A model generated the notes under the pieces. It did no database searches. It worked only from the letters and a program-made list of their open reading frames with translations, and was not told the DNA's origin. DNA of 36,018 nucleotides, taken from contig CAKPJC010000018.1 of assembly GCA_934162535.1 (NCBI GenBank), forward strand, positions 1 through 36,018, in the 5' to 3' direction. Source of the DNA: an uncultured Clostridia bacterium. Lineage in GTDB: Bacteria; Bacillota; Clostridia; TANB77; CAG-508. Shown here piece by piece: positions 1 to 8,579 of the stretch. Within the stretch, counting starts at the first letter, position 1. Every line of letters starts with the position of its first letter. The translations under genes and the position numbers were made by a program.

Positions 1-3000
1 AGATAGAAAAGAAAAAATTGTGCCAAGAACATCTTCAACAAATATTGGACTTTCACTTTTAGCAATAATATCAGCATATGACCTAAAATATATAGAAAAA
101 GAAAAAGCAGAGGAACTATTAGAAAAAGTAATAATTTCAATAGATAGCCTTCCAAAATGGAATGGACATTTATATAATTGGTACCAGACACAAACAAAAG
201 AACCACTAATACCAAGATATATATCAACAGTTGATAGTGGTAACTTTGTTGGATATTTATATGTTACAAAAAAATTTTTAGAAAATGAAATAAAAAATGA
301 AAAGCTAATAAATATAGTAAATAGTATTATTGAAAAAACTGATTTTTCTGTATTATATAATTGGGAACAACAAATATTTTCAATAGGATTTTCAATAGAA
401 GAAAATAAACTAACAGACTCATATTATGACTTATTAGCATCTGAAGCAAGACAAGCAAGTTTGGTTGCAATTGCAAAAAAAGATATACCAGCAAAACATT
501 GGGAACACTTAAGTAGAAGCCTAACTATATTAGGAAAATACAAAGGACTTATTTCATGGTCTGGAACAGCATTTGAATATTTAATGCCAAATATAAATAT
601 TCCAAGATATGAAGGAAGTTTATTAGATGAATCTTGTAAATTTATGATAATGAGTCAAAAAGAATATACTAAACAATTAGGTATACCGTGGGGAATATCA
701 GAAGCAGCATTTAATGTAAAAGACCTAAAATCAAACTATCAATATAAAGCCTTTGGAATACCATGGTTAGGATTAAAAAGAGGACTTGCAGATGAATTAG
801 TTGTGTCCAGTTATGGGGGAATATTAGCAATATTAGATGACCCCAAAGGTGAAATAGAAAACCTAAAAAGATTAGAAAAAGAAGGAATGTATGACAAATA
901 TGGATTTTATGAATCAATTGACTATACACCAGAAAGAGTCGAAAAAGGAAAAACAAGCAGTATAGTAAAAACTTATATGGCACACCACCAAGGTCTTATA
1001 TTGCTATCAATAAATAATTTATTTAATAAAAAAATATTACAAAAAAGATTTATCGAAAATCCAGAAATAAAAGCAGTATCAATTTTACTACAAGAAACTA
1101 TGCCAGAAAAAGCATTAATAACAAAGGAAAATAAGGAAAAAGTTAAAAAATTAAAATACAAAGATTACAAAAATTATGTAGTAACAACACATAACAAAAT
1201 AGATGAAAGATTAATTACAGGAAATGTTATATCAAACGAAAACTATACAATTGCAATGAATGAAAAAGGAGAAGGAATTAGTAAATACAAAGATATTTAT
1301 ATAAATAGATATAAATTAACAGATGATTATTCTCAAGGTATATTTTTTGCAATAAAAAATATAAAAACAAAGAAAATACTAAGTTCAAATTATAAATTAA
1401 ATGAAAAAAATAATTATCAAATTAGCTTTATGCCAGATAAAGACAAACAGGAAATATCAGGAGAAAATATAAAAATACAAATAATTACAACAATAAGCTC
1501 AAATGAGCCAGTAGAACTAAGAAGAGTAATATTAGAAAATATAGGTCAAGAAGAAGAAATACTAGAAGTAACATCATATTTTGAACCTGTACTATCAAAA
1601 AAAGAACAAGATTATGCACATCCGGCATTTAATAATTTATTTTTAATAAGCAAATTTGATGAAGAAAAAAACAGCATAATAGTAGAAAGAAAAAGTAGAG
1701 AAACAAGCGGTAAAAAGATGTTTTTAGCAACCACATTATCCACAAATTGTGAAACAATTGGGGATTTAGAATATGAAATAAATGAAGAAAAGTTTATAGG
1801 AAGAGGCAACTTGAAAACACCACAAATGGTAGAGAATTTAGTGCCATTATCAAAAAAAATAGGGCTTGTTCTAGAACCAATAGTAGCACTAAAAAGAATC
1901 ATAAAATTAAAACCCAAAGAAGAAAAAATAGTTGATTTAATAATAAGTGTAGGAGAAGAAGAAAGTGTTGTAAAAGAAAATTTAGAAAAATACAAATCAA
2001 TTGAAAATGTAAAAACGGAAATCGAAATATCAAAAGCGCGAGTTGAAGCGGAAAGTAGATATCTACGAGTAAAAGGAAAAGAAATAGCAATATATCAAAA
2101 AATACTATCATATATAATATTTGACAATTCACCTAAAAGCATAACATTAAGCAAAAACTTGCAAACAAGTTACAAGCAAAGTCAACTATGGAAATATGGA
2201 ATATCAGGAGACTTGCCAATAATTTTAGTAAAAATAAAAGATGCAAATGACTCATATGTAATAAAAGAAATACTAAAAGCACATGAATTTTTTAGAACAA
2301 AAAATGTCCAGACAGAAGTTGTGATTTTAGACGAAGAAAAGCACAGTTATGAAAACTATGTGAAAGAAGAAATAGAAAATAACATTTTAAATAGTCAAAT
2401 GGCATATTTAAAAAATATAAAAGGCGGAATCTTTACTTTATCTAAGGGGGAAATAGATGAAAAAGACATAAAACTTTTAGAACTAATTTCAGTAATAAAA
2501 ATAGACACAAGTAAAGGTGGAATAGAAAATACAGTAAAAGAGCTGGAAGAAGAATACCTAGAAAAATACAAACAAATAGGAGAGGAAGATAACCCAGAAG
2601 TAATAGAAGAAACAGATGGGGACATTAATATTTTAGAAAATATAGATAAGTTAAAATATTATAACGAATATGGTGGATTTTCAGAAGATGGTAAAGAATA
2701 TTTAATAAAAGTAAATAAAAATAATAGACTTCCAACAGTTTGGAGCCATATAATGGCAAACAAAACATTTGGAACAATAGTAACTGAAAATATGGGTGGA
2801 TACACATGGTACAAAAATAGCAGATTAAATCGTGTAAGCAGTTGGGAAAATAATCCAAGTTATGATATTCCAAGTGAAGTAATTTATTTAAAAGACGATG
2901 AAACAAAAAAAGCATGGTCACTAGGATTAAATCCAATGCCGGATGAGAAAAATTATAATATAATATATGGATTTGGTTATTGCAAATATATACACAAAAG

Positions 3001-3553
3001 TGATGGAATAGAGCAAGAGTTAGAGATATTTGTACCAAAAGAAGAACCATGTAAAATTAATATTTTGACATTAAAAAACACAACACCAAATAGAAAAAAA
3101 TTGAAATTATATTATTATATAAAACCAGTAATAGGTGAAGATGAAATAAAAAGTAATCAATATATAACTGTAAATTTAGACAAAAATAGTAATATAGTAT
3201 GGGCAAAAAACTTATATCAAACAGAAGAATTAGAAAATTTAATATATATATCAACAAGCGAAAAAATAAAATCATATACAGGCGATAAAAACTTCTTTTT
3301 AGGAAATAAAGGACTTTCAAATCCACAAGGATTACGAAAAGAAAGATTAAACAATGAAACAGGGCTAGGAAAGAAAAGTTGCATGGTATTTGAAATAGAA
3401 ATACAACTAGAAAGTTATGCCAAAAAAGAAATAACACTAACTTTAGGCGCAGATGAAAAAATAATAAACTGCAAAAACACAGCATACAAATATAGCAAAA
3501 TACAAAATGCAAGACAAGAATTAGAAATTTGCAAAAATGCATGGAAAGAATTA

Positions 3554-3560
3554 CTTCGGA
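3554..3560 (+). other. +1 frameshift site at an in-frame CGG codon (glucan synthase gene)
   Basis: The zero frame reads CTT CGG AAG and then runs out of homology to a stop 80 nt later. Skipping C3557 gives CTT GGA AGA CTA CAG (Leu-Gly-Arg-Leu-Gln), which matches the GH94 family. There is no homopolymer at the site. The same configuration occurs in the cysteine desulfurase at 20145-20150. A programmed shift, a mutation and a sequencing error are all possible; the shared CGG argues for the first. Confidence 0.6.
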
Positions 3561-4552
3561 AGACTACAGGTATATACTCCATTAGAGTCAACAAATATAT
3601 TACTAAATGGTTGGATACCATATCAAACTTTAGTAAGTAGATTATATGGAAGAAGCGGATATTATCAATCTGGTGGAGCATATGGATTTAGAGACCAATT
3701 ACAAGACACACTAGGTCTAAAATATTTAGAACCACAAATAATGAAAAACCAAATAATAAAGCATAGTAAACATCAATTTATAGAAGGAGATGTAGAACAC
3801 TGGTGGCATGAAGAAACACAAAGAGGAATAAGAACAAGATTTTCAGATGACCTGTTATGGCTAGTATATGTAACAATTGAATATATAGAATTTACAGGAG
3901 ATAGAACAATATTAGAAATAAAAACGCCTTTTTTGCAAGGAGCAGTATTAGAAGAAAATCAAGATGAAAAATATGACAAATATACACAAACACATGAAGA
4001 ACAAACAATATATAATCACTGTATAAAAGCAATAGAAAAAGCATTAAATTTTGGAGAACATGGATTACCTAAAATTGGTTCAGGTGATTGGAACGACGGA
4101 TTTAGCACAGTGGGAAACAAGGGAAAAGGTGAAAGTGTATGGCTAGGATTTTTCTTATATCTAATATTGGAAAAATTTATACCAATATGCAAAGAAAAAG
4201 GAGATTACGAAAAAGCCGAAAAATATGAACAAATAAAAATAAATCTAAAAAAAGCGTTAAATACAAAAGCATGGGATGGAAGATGGTACAAAAGGGCATA
4301 TATGGATGATGGAAACTGGCTTGGAAGCATGGAAAACGAAGAGTGCAGAATAGATAGTATAGCACAAAGCTGGAGTACAATTTCTAATGCAGGTGATAAT
4401 GACAAAAAATATATTTCAATAGAAAGTTTAGAAAATCACTTAGTAGACAGAGAAAATGGAATAATTAAACTATTAGATCCACCATTTGAAAAAAGTAAAT
4501 TAGAACCAGGATATATAAAGGCTTATCTGCCAGGGGTAAGAGAAAATGGAGG

Positions 4553-4579
4553 ACAATACACACATGAGTGTTGTTGTTA
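4553..4579 (+). repeat. Left attachment site (attL) with element arm
   Basis: The 14-bp direct repeat ACAATACACACATG (4553-4566) is followed by the element arm TGTTGTTGTTA (4569-4579). This arm is the inverted partner, 10 of 11 matching, of TCACAACAACA at the right end (15577-15587). Joined on a circle, the two arms would flank a 13-bp core, the palindromic layout expected of a serine-integrase attP. Confidence 0.8.
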
Positions 4580-4580
4580 G

Positions 4581-4747
4581 CACCAGTTTTTTATAAATAT
4601 TGATACTCTTAAAAATACATATTGTTATTAAATTTGTAATAAAAGAATTTAATAACACAACTTATTGATACAAAATTAGTGATAAAATTAAATAATACAA
4701 CAAATTAAAAAAATGTGAAACAAATTAGAGAAAAAGCACAAAAAAAG
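4581..4747. other. Left-end non-coding region of the element with inverted repeat
   Basis: No gene is visible between the left attachment site and the Fic promoter. It holds a perfect 12-bp inverted repeat (TGTTATTAAATT at 4623-4634 and AATTTAATAACA at 4646-4657, 11-nt loop) and then the first operator half-site of the Fic gene. The hairpin lacks a clean T-run, so it may be a protein-binding site near the recombination end rather than a terminator. Confidence 0.5.
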
Positions 4748-4823
4748 TTTCACATTTTTAAAATTTATGATATAATAAAAATGTGAAACAAAATTAAATA
4801 AAATAAGCAAAAATGTTTCATAT
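4713..4823 (+). promoter_or_regulatory. Fic gene promoter with duplicated palindromic operator
   Basis: A sigma-A-type promoter is readable: TTTCAC (4748-4753), 17-nt spacer, TATAAT (4771-4776). Two inverted repeats of the same design surround it. ATGTGAAAC (4713-4721) pairs with GTTTCACAT (4747-4755), and ATGTGAAAC (4781-4789) pairs with GTTTCATAT (4815-4823); both have exactly 25 nt between half-sites. The second half-site covers the -35 box and the third lies at the expected start point, so a bound repressor would block transcription. Confidence 0.65.
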
Positions 4824-4840
4824 TTATAAGGAGGAAAATC

Positions 4841-5773
4841 ATGGAAGAAAAAATTGAAATTATGAATCTTCTTCAAAGTAAACAGGTTCTTGAACATGAA
4901 TTACAATCACTTGCATATGGATCAGTAGAAATAAGAGAAAATGAATCTAATAAATATATATATGTACATTATAGAGAAGATGGAGTAGCTTTAACAAAAT
5001 ATGTTGGGGAATATTCTGATGAATTATATAATTTAGTATTAAATAATAGCATTAAGGCAAAACAATTGAAAAAGCAAATAAGAGAGATAACAAAAAAATT
5101 AAAACAATTAAATTATACAGAAGAAGAATTATCAGAAAAAGTAGAACAAAATATAGACTTTGCGAAAAGACATTTAGTAGATACAATATATAAACAAGCT
5201 ATATTAGAAGGTGTTGCAACTACATTTGCAGATACAGAAAGTATTATTGAAGGTGGAAAAGTAAATAATATGACATCTGAAGATATACTAAAAATAGTAA
5301 ATCTAAAACATGCTTGGGAATTTATATTAAATAAAAATGTTATTTTAAGCGATACAAACTTTGCCTTATTATGCGAAATAAATAAAATGGTAGAAGAAGG
5401 ATTTTATTATACAGCAGGTAAAGTAAGAAATACACCAGTAACAATAGGTGGAACAACATGGAAACCAGATTTGCCTATTGAAAGTGTAATAAAAGAAGAA
5501 TTAGAAGAAATTTTTAGTAAGGAACTGGATGATATAGACAGAGCAATCGAACTTTTATTATACACAATGAAAAAACAAGTATTTATTGATGGAAATAAAA
5601 GAACAGCTGTAATATATAGTAATCATTATCTAATTTCAAAAGGAAAAGGAATTATAGCAATTCCAGCAGAATTAACACAAGAATTTAAAGATTTACTAAT
5701 TCCATACTATGAAGGTAAAGATGAAGATAAAATAAGGGAATTCATAAAAGAAAAATGTTATATGGAAATATAG
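4841..5773 (+). CDS. Fic/Doc-family protein with altered active-site motif
   Basis: 310 aa, start ATG with a strong AAGGAGG site. Fic-fold enzymes move AMP or another phosphate-containing group onto proteins, usually on Ser, Thr or Tyr. The core motif FIDGNKRTA lies at residues 248-256, of the Doc type (DGNKRTA). The position of the catalytic His (HxFxDGN) is Gln246, so normal Fic chemistry may be lost or changed. I recall DGNKR proteins with Gln here, so this could be a genuine subfamily. The N-terminal 110 residues are charged and helical (coiled-coil-like). SIIEGG near residue 138 resembles the inhibitory-helix region of Fic proteins but lacks the consensus Ser/Thr. It has its own promoter and doubled operator, and terminators follow, so it is a separate unit from the operon downstream. 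No antitoxin gene is adjacent. Confidence 0.8.
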   Translation: MEEKIEIMNLLQSKQVLEHELQSLAYGSVEIRENESNKYIYVHYREDGVALTKYVGEYSDELYNLVLNNSIKAKQLKKQIREITKKLKQLNYTEEELSEKVEQNIDFAKRHLVDTIYKQAILEGVATTFADTESIIEGGKVNNMTSEDILKIVNLKHAWEFILNKNVILSDTNFALLCEINKMVEEGFYYTAGKVRNTPVTIGGTTWKPDLPIESVIKEELEEIFSKELDDIDRAIELLLYTMKKQVFIDGNKRTAVIYSNHYLISKGKGIIAIPAELTQEFKDLLIPYYEGKDEDKIREFIKEKCYMEI

Positions 5774-5807
5774 AATAAAGAATAGTCCGGTTTTCAGCAT
5801 AGAAAAG

Positions 5808-5828
5808 TCCGGTTGAAACCGGATTTTT
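5808..5828 (+). terminator. Terminator after the Fic gene
   Basis: Stem TCCGGT (5808-5813) and ACCGGA (5818-5823) with a 4-nt loop, followed directly by TTTTT. It starts about 35 nt after the Fic stop codon. A second copy of GTCCGGTTTT just upstream (5785-5794) could pair alternatively. Confidence 0.6.
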
Positions 5829-5869
5829 CGAAAAATATTATATAACTAAGCTGTTTAATGCTGTTCAGA

Positions 5870-5891
5870 GCTGTTCACTTTTGTGAACAGC
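5870..5891. repeat. Perfect 9-bp hairpin GCTGTTCAC/GTGAACAGC
   Basis: Stem 5870-5878 and 5883-5891, loop TTTT. It is preceded by two further GCTGTT units (near 5850 and 5860), giving three spaced copies. No T-run follows, so this is not a clear terminator; it could be part of a structured RNA or a protein site. Confidence 0.5.
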
Positions 5892-5920
5892 TACAATTAA
5901 TTTAATATAAGAAATATAAT

Positions 5921-5956
5921 AAACATTTGCAATTTAAAAGATTGCAGGTGTTTTTT
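5921..5956 (+). terminator. Intrinsic terminator in the Fic-TPR intergenic region
   Basis: A 13-bp stem with two G-T wobbles, AAACATTTGCAAT (5921-5933) with ATTGCAGGTGTTT (5941-5953), and a T-rich tail. No gene ends just before it, so a short non-coding transcript from 5780-5920 may end here. Confidence 0.55.
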
Positions 5957-5966
5957 ATTTTGTATA

Positions 5967-6160
5967 CTAAGGCTGTAACAAATAAATTTTAACAGCCTTA
6001 GCAATCAGCAATTGTAGTAGTAAAAACTACTTACTAGACTGCCTATGAAACTAGCGAGCGACCGACGGTTTCTAAAATATAAATGGCGTAATAATCCTTT
6101 TATCAAAATGGGATATATTACGCCTAATCTTCAAAGCTTACTCGCTCTGGTTTCTAAATT
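5967..6160 (+). ncRNA. Candidate structured non-coding RNA
   Basis: About 190 nt with several nested pairings: CTAAGGCTGT (5967-5976) with ACAGCCTTAG (5992-6001), perfect 10 bp; AGTAGT (6016-6021) with ACTACT (6026-6031); an outer AGCGAG (6053-6058) with CTCGCT (6141-6146); enclosed in it GGCGTAATA (6085-6093) with TATTACGCC (6116-6124). GC-rich single-stranded patches (GACCGACGG near 6060) stand out against the AT-rich background. A 61-codon frame at 6045-6230 crosses it, but it has no ribosome site and the pairing explains the sequence better. I do not recognise a known RNA family. Strand is assumed from the flanking genes. Confidence 0.4.
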
Positions 6161-6191
6161 TATTTTTAACCCTAAATATTTATACAAGGTA

Positions 6192-6220
6192 TTGTTTAAA
6201 AATGTAAATTATGAGATAAT
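6192..6220 (+). promoter_or_regulatory. Promoter of the TPR-ART-protease operon
   Basis: TTGTTT (6192-6197), 17-nt spacer, GATAAT (6215-6220), with the first gene starting 36 nt later behind AGAGAGG. It lies downstream of the structured region, so that region would not be a leader of this transcript unless there is a further promoter upstream. Confidence 0.5.
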
Positions 6221-6256
6221 AAAATTGTAGATTATAAAAGAAAAGAGAGGACAGTT

Positions 6257-8566
6257 ATGAATTATCAAGAGAAAATCACTAAAATAGATGAAAAAATTAA
6301 AAATAAAGAGTTCGATTCTGCAGAACAAGATTTATTGCAAATTATTAATGATGAGCAAATTAAATGTATAGAAGATGATAGATATATACATTATTCATTT
6401 TACAATTATATAGAAACATTAATTTATTGGAGAAAATATAGACCAATCAAAAAAATTTTGCAACCAGAAAATAATATTGCAGATGCATATTTTCTATTAG
6501 GATTTATAAATTTTGAAACCAAAAACTATGGAAAAGCTATTCAATATCTTGATAAAGCTAGTGAATGGAATCCAGTAAGCCCTCGAATTAGATTTGAAAA
6601 AGCTGATACTTTTAGAAATATGGGTGAAATTGAGAGATACAGAGTGGAAGTTGAAAAGACATATACATATATTTATGAAAGTTCATTTATGGCAAAATAT
6701 TACAGAGAGCTAGGTTGGTACTATTCAGAGAAAAGAATATTTGATTTAGCAAACGCTTTGTATACGCGAAGTGTTTCATTTTTAAATACTGATTTAGCAA
6801 AAAATGAATTGATGTATATTGCTCAACAAGAAAATAGAGAACCAAGATTTTCAACCAAAGAAGAAATAAATAAACTTTTTAAAGAATATAACATTCCACT
6901 TGGAATAAGTAATGAAATAACACAAATGATTTATGAAGATTCACAAAATTTATTAAAAGAAAGTAACATTCAATTAGCAAATTACTTATATAGGACATTA
7001 TACGATATTACTCTTGATAAGAGATTTATGCTATATACAACTTTAAAAGATGAAGAATTTGGAGTATCGATTAAAATTCCAGAAACATGGAAGTACCTAG
7101 AAAAGACAGCTTATGAGAAATATAATATCAGTAGAAATACTATATTTTTATTTTTGACATCAAATAATCAAAATGTTAGTGTAACTTGTGATGGTAAATG
7201 CACAAATGAACAATTAAAAGAGGCTTATTTACTGAATATTGATAATATGAAAAAGCAAGGAATGGAAATTATAGCTGAATATTCTATAGAGGGACAAAAA
7301 AATATTAAACAAGTATTTGTTGATATAAAAAAAGATGAAAAAATTTCAAGAATTTTTCAAAATTATTTAGTTGTTAATGATTATCTATTTAATATTAGCT
7401 GGGAAGTTCCAAACAATATGAAAATTGAACAATTATATAATAGTGTTGGTAATAGCTTCGCAATGGATGTAGTTTGGTCATTAAATAAATTAGATAAGCA
7501 AGTAAAAAATCAAAATATAGAATTTGATAATATTATTGATGAATATAACAGAAATGGAATAAATTCAAATCTTATAGAATTATTAAGTGATTTTTCAAAA
7601 AAAGTCATAAAAGAAAAAGATCCGTTTTGGAATACAATGGCAAAAAATATGCTTGAAACACTTATACTTTTGAATTTACTTGAAGTAAAGCAAATTGATA
7701 TTAAAAAATTATTAGAACAATGCAAAAATGCAAATAAAGCAAGACAAATTTGTAGAGAAAATGTAAATAAATTAGATATTGCTAAACTTCAAAGTGAAGG
7801 AAATTTTATAAATTCTGTAAAAACACTAAATAATGAAAATAATGATAAAACTTTAACATCTATACTAGAAATTATATATAATTCACTATTACCTTATAAT
7901 AAAATAACAGAAAATGAAGATGCAAATCAAGTTGTTAATGAAGATTTGAATAAAATTCAAAATGAGAAAAATGAAAATAAATTGATTGATTATTCACAAG
8001 AAATGGAAGGCTATCCTACTTTCAAATTTTATTTTCCTGAAAGTTTAGGGGAACAATCTAAAGTTCAAAATAACATATTTGAATTGCGAAAAAATAACAA
8101 ACAAATTATTAGAGTAATGGTTTCAAAATGCACTAGTGCAGAAAAGTTAGAGGAATTGGCAAGTAATTGGATTGAAAAAACAAGAACTAAGAACAAACAA
8201 GAAATAAAAAGTTTTATTAAAGAAAATATTGGTAATCAAAAAGTACTTTCTTATATATTAGGAGCAGTAAATCAACAAGATAAAATATATAAAATAGTGT
8301 ATAAAGCTAATTGCTGGATTACAATTTCAGGAACTTTAAATGATAATAAAGCAGAGATAATTAATGATGCTATTGAAAAATTAGAAATGGTAGAAAGTAA
8401 AAATGAAGATGTACAAACTTCTAAAAATATTGTAGTAGACTGTCCTGCTTGTAATAATAGCTTTGAATTAAAATGGAATGTTCCAACTACTGAAAAAACA
8501 TTTTATTGTAAATGCCCTAATTGTGGTATGGAGTTGAAACGAGGAAATCCAAATTATAAAGGTTAG
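6257..8566 (+). CDS. TPR protein with two PsbP/DcrB-like modules and C-terminal zinc ribbon
   Basis: 769 aa, first gene of a tight three-gene operon (13 nt to the next). The N-terminal half is helical, with TPR-like repeats at about residues 70-180 (AYFLLGFINFETKNYGKAI). Two similar alpha/beta stretches begin with a strand-rich phrase and a proline, near residues 270 (FGVSIKIPETWK) and 590 (FKFYFPESLG); each resembles the PsbP/Mog1/DcrB fold. A zinc ribbon closes the protein at about 728-757 (CPAC...CKCPNCG). There is no signal peptide or membrane segment. TPRs suggest a scaffold that binds the partners encoded next to it, and the zinc ribbon may bind nucleic acid or protein. I do not recognise the whole protein; function unknown. 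Confidence 0.7.
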   Translation: MNYQEKITKIDEKIKNKEFDSAEQDLLQIINDEQIKCIEDDRYIHYSFYNYIETLIYWRKYRPIKKILQPENNIADAYFLLGFINFETKNYGKAIQYLDKASEWNPVSPRIRFEKADTFRNMGEIERYRVEVEKTYTYIYESSFMAKYYRELGWYYSEKRIFDLANALYTRSVSFLNTDLAKNELMYIAQQENREPRFSTKEEINKLFKEYNIPLGISNEITQMIYEDSQNLLKESNIQLANYLYRTLYDITLDKRFMLYTTLKDEEFGVSIKIPETWKYLEKTAYEKYNISRNTIFLFLTSNNQNVSVTCDGKCTNEQLKEAYLLNIDNMKKQGMEIIAEYSIEGQKNIKQVFVDIKKDEKISRIFQNYLVVNDYLFNISWEVPNNMKIEQLYNSVGNSFAMDVVWSLNKLDKQVKNQNIEFDNIIDEYNRNGINSNLIELLSDFSKKVIKEKDPFWNTMAKNMLETLILLNLLEVKQIDIKKLLEQCKNANKARQICRENVNKLDIAKLQSEGNFINSVKTLNNENNDKTLTSILEIIYNSLLPYNKITENEDANQVVNEDLNKIQNEKNENKLIDYSQEMEGYPTFKFYFPESLGEQSKVQNNIFELRKNNKQIIRVMVSKCTSAEKLEELASNWIEKTRTKNKQEIKSFIKENIGNQKVLSYILGAVNQQDKIYKIVYKANCWITISGTLNDNKAEIINDAIEKLEMVESKNEDVQTSKNIVVDCPACNNSFELKWNVPTTEKTFYCKCPNCGMELKRGNPNYKG

Positions 8567-8579
8567 GAGATAATATAAT

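Larger units (their letters stand above)
2..4580 (+). pseudogene. Cyclic beta-1,2-glucan synthase / GH94-family protein, 5' part, interrupted
   Basis: This is the large upstream part of a gene that begins before the window. Early residues (RTSSTNIGL, STVDSGN) match the middle of NdvB/Cgs-type cyclic beta-1,2-glucan synthases. A glycoamylase-like domain follows at about nt 560-1020 (WSGTAFEYLMP, YMAHHQG), then beta-sandwich regions and a GH94 N-terminal domain at about 2650-3450. The catalytic (alpha/alpha)6 domain begins near 3560 (YQSGGAYGFRDQLQD) and holds the GH94 general acid in SGDWNDG (Asp codon 4095-4097). Reading shifts by +1 at 3554-3560: the zero frame stops at 3638-3640, and skipping C3557 continues as LLGRLQVYTP. 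The frame then runs to the conserved GGQYTH at 4547-4566, where the mobile element begins; the last codons (ECCC, stop) belong to the element. The family adds beta-1,2-glucan or phosphorolyses beta-glucosides. The 3' part is at 15586-16074. Family is confident; exact substrate is not. Confidence 0.85.

Noticed and set aside
1612..1995. Minus-strand ORFs across the glucan synthase gene (also 2625-3542)
   Set aside because: Rich in Leu, Phe and Ile as expected for the reverse of Lys/Asn/Glu-rich coding sequence; no ribosome sites or motifs.
6045..6230. 61-codon ORF (MKLASDRRF...) in the element
   Set aside because: No ribosome site, and the sequence is better explained by complementary stems of a structured RNA. 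It stays possible that a peptide is encoded.
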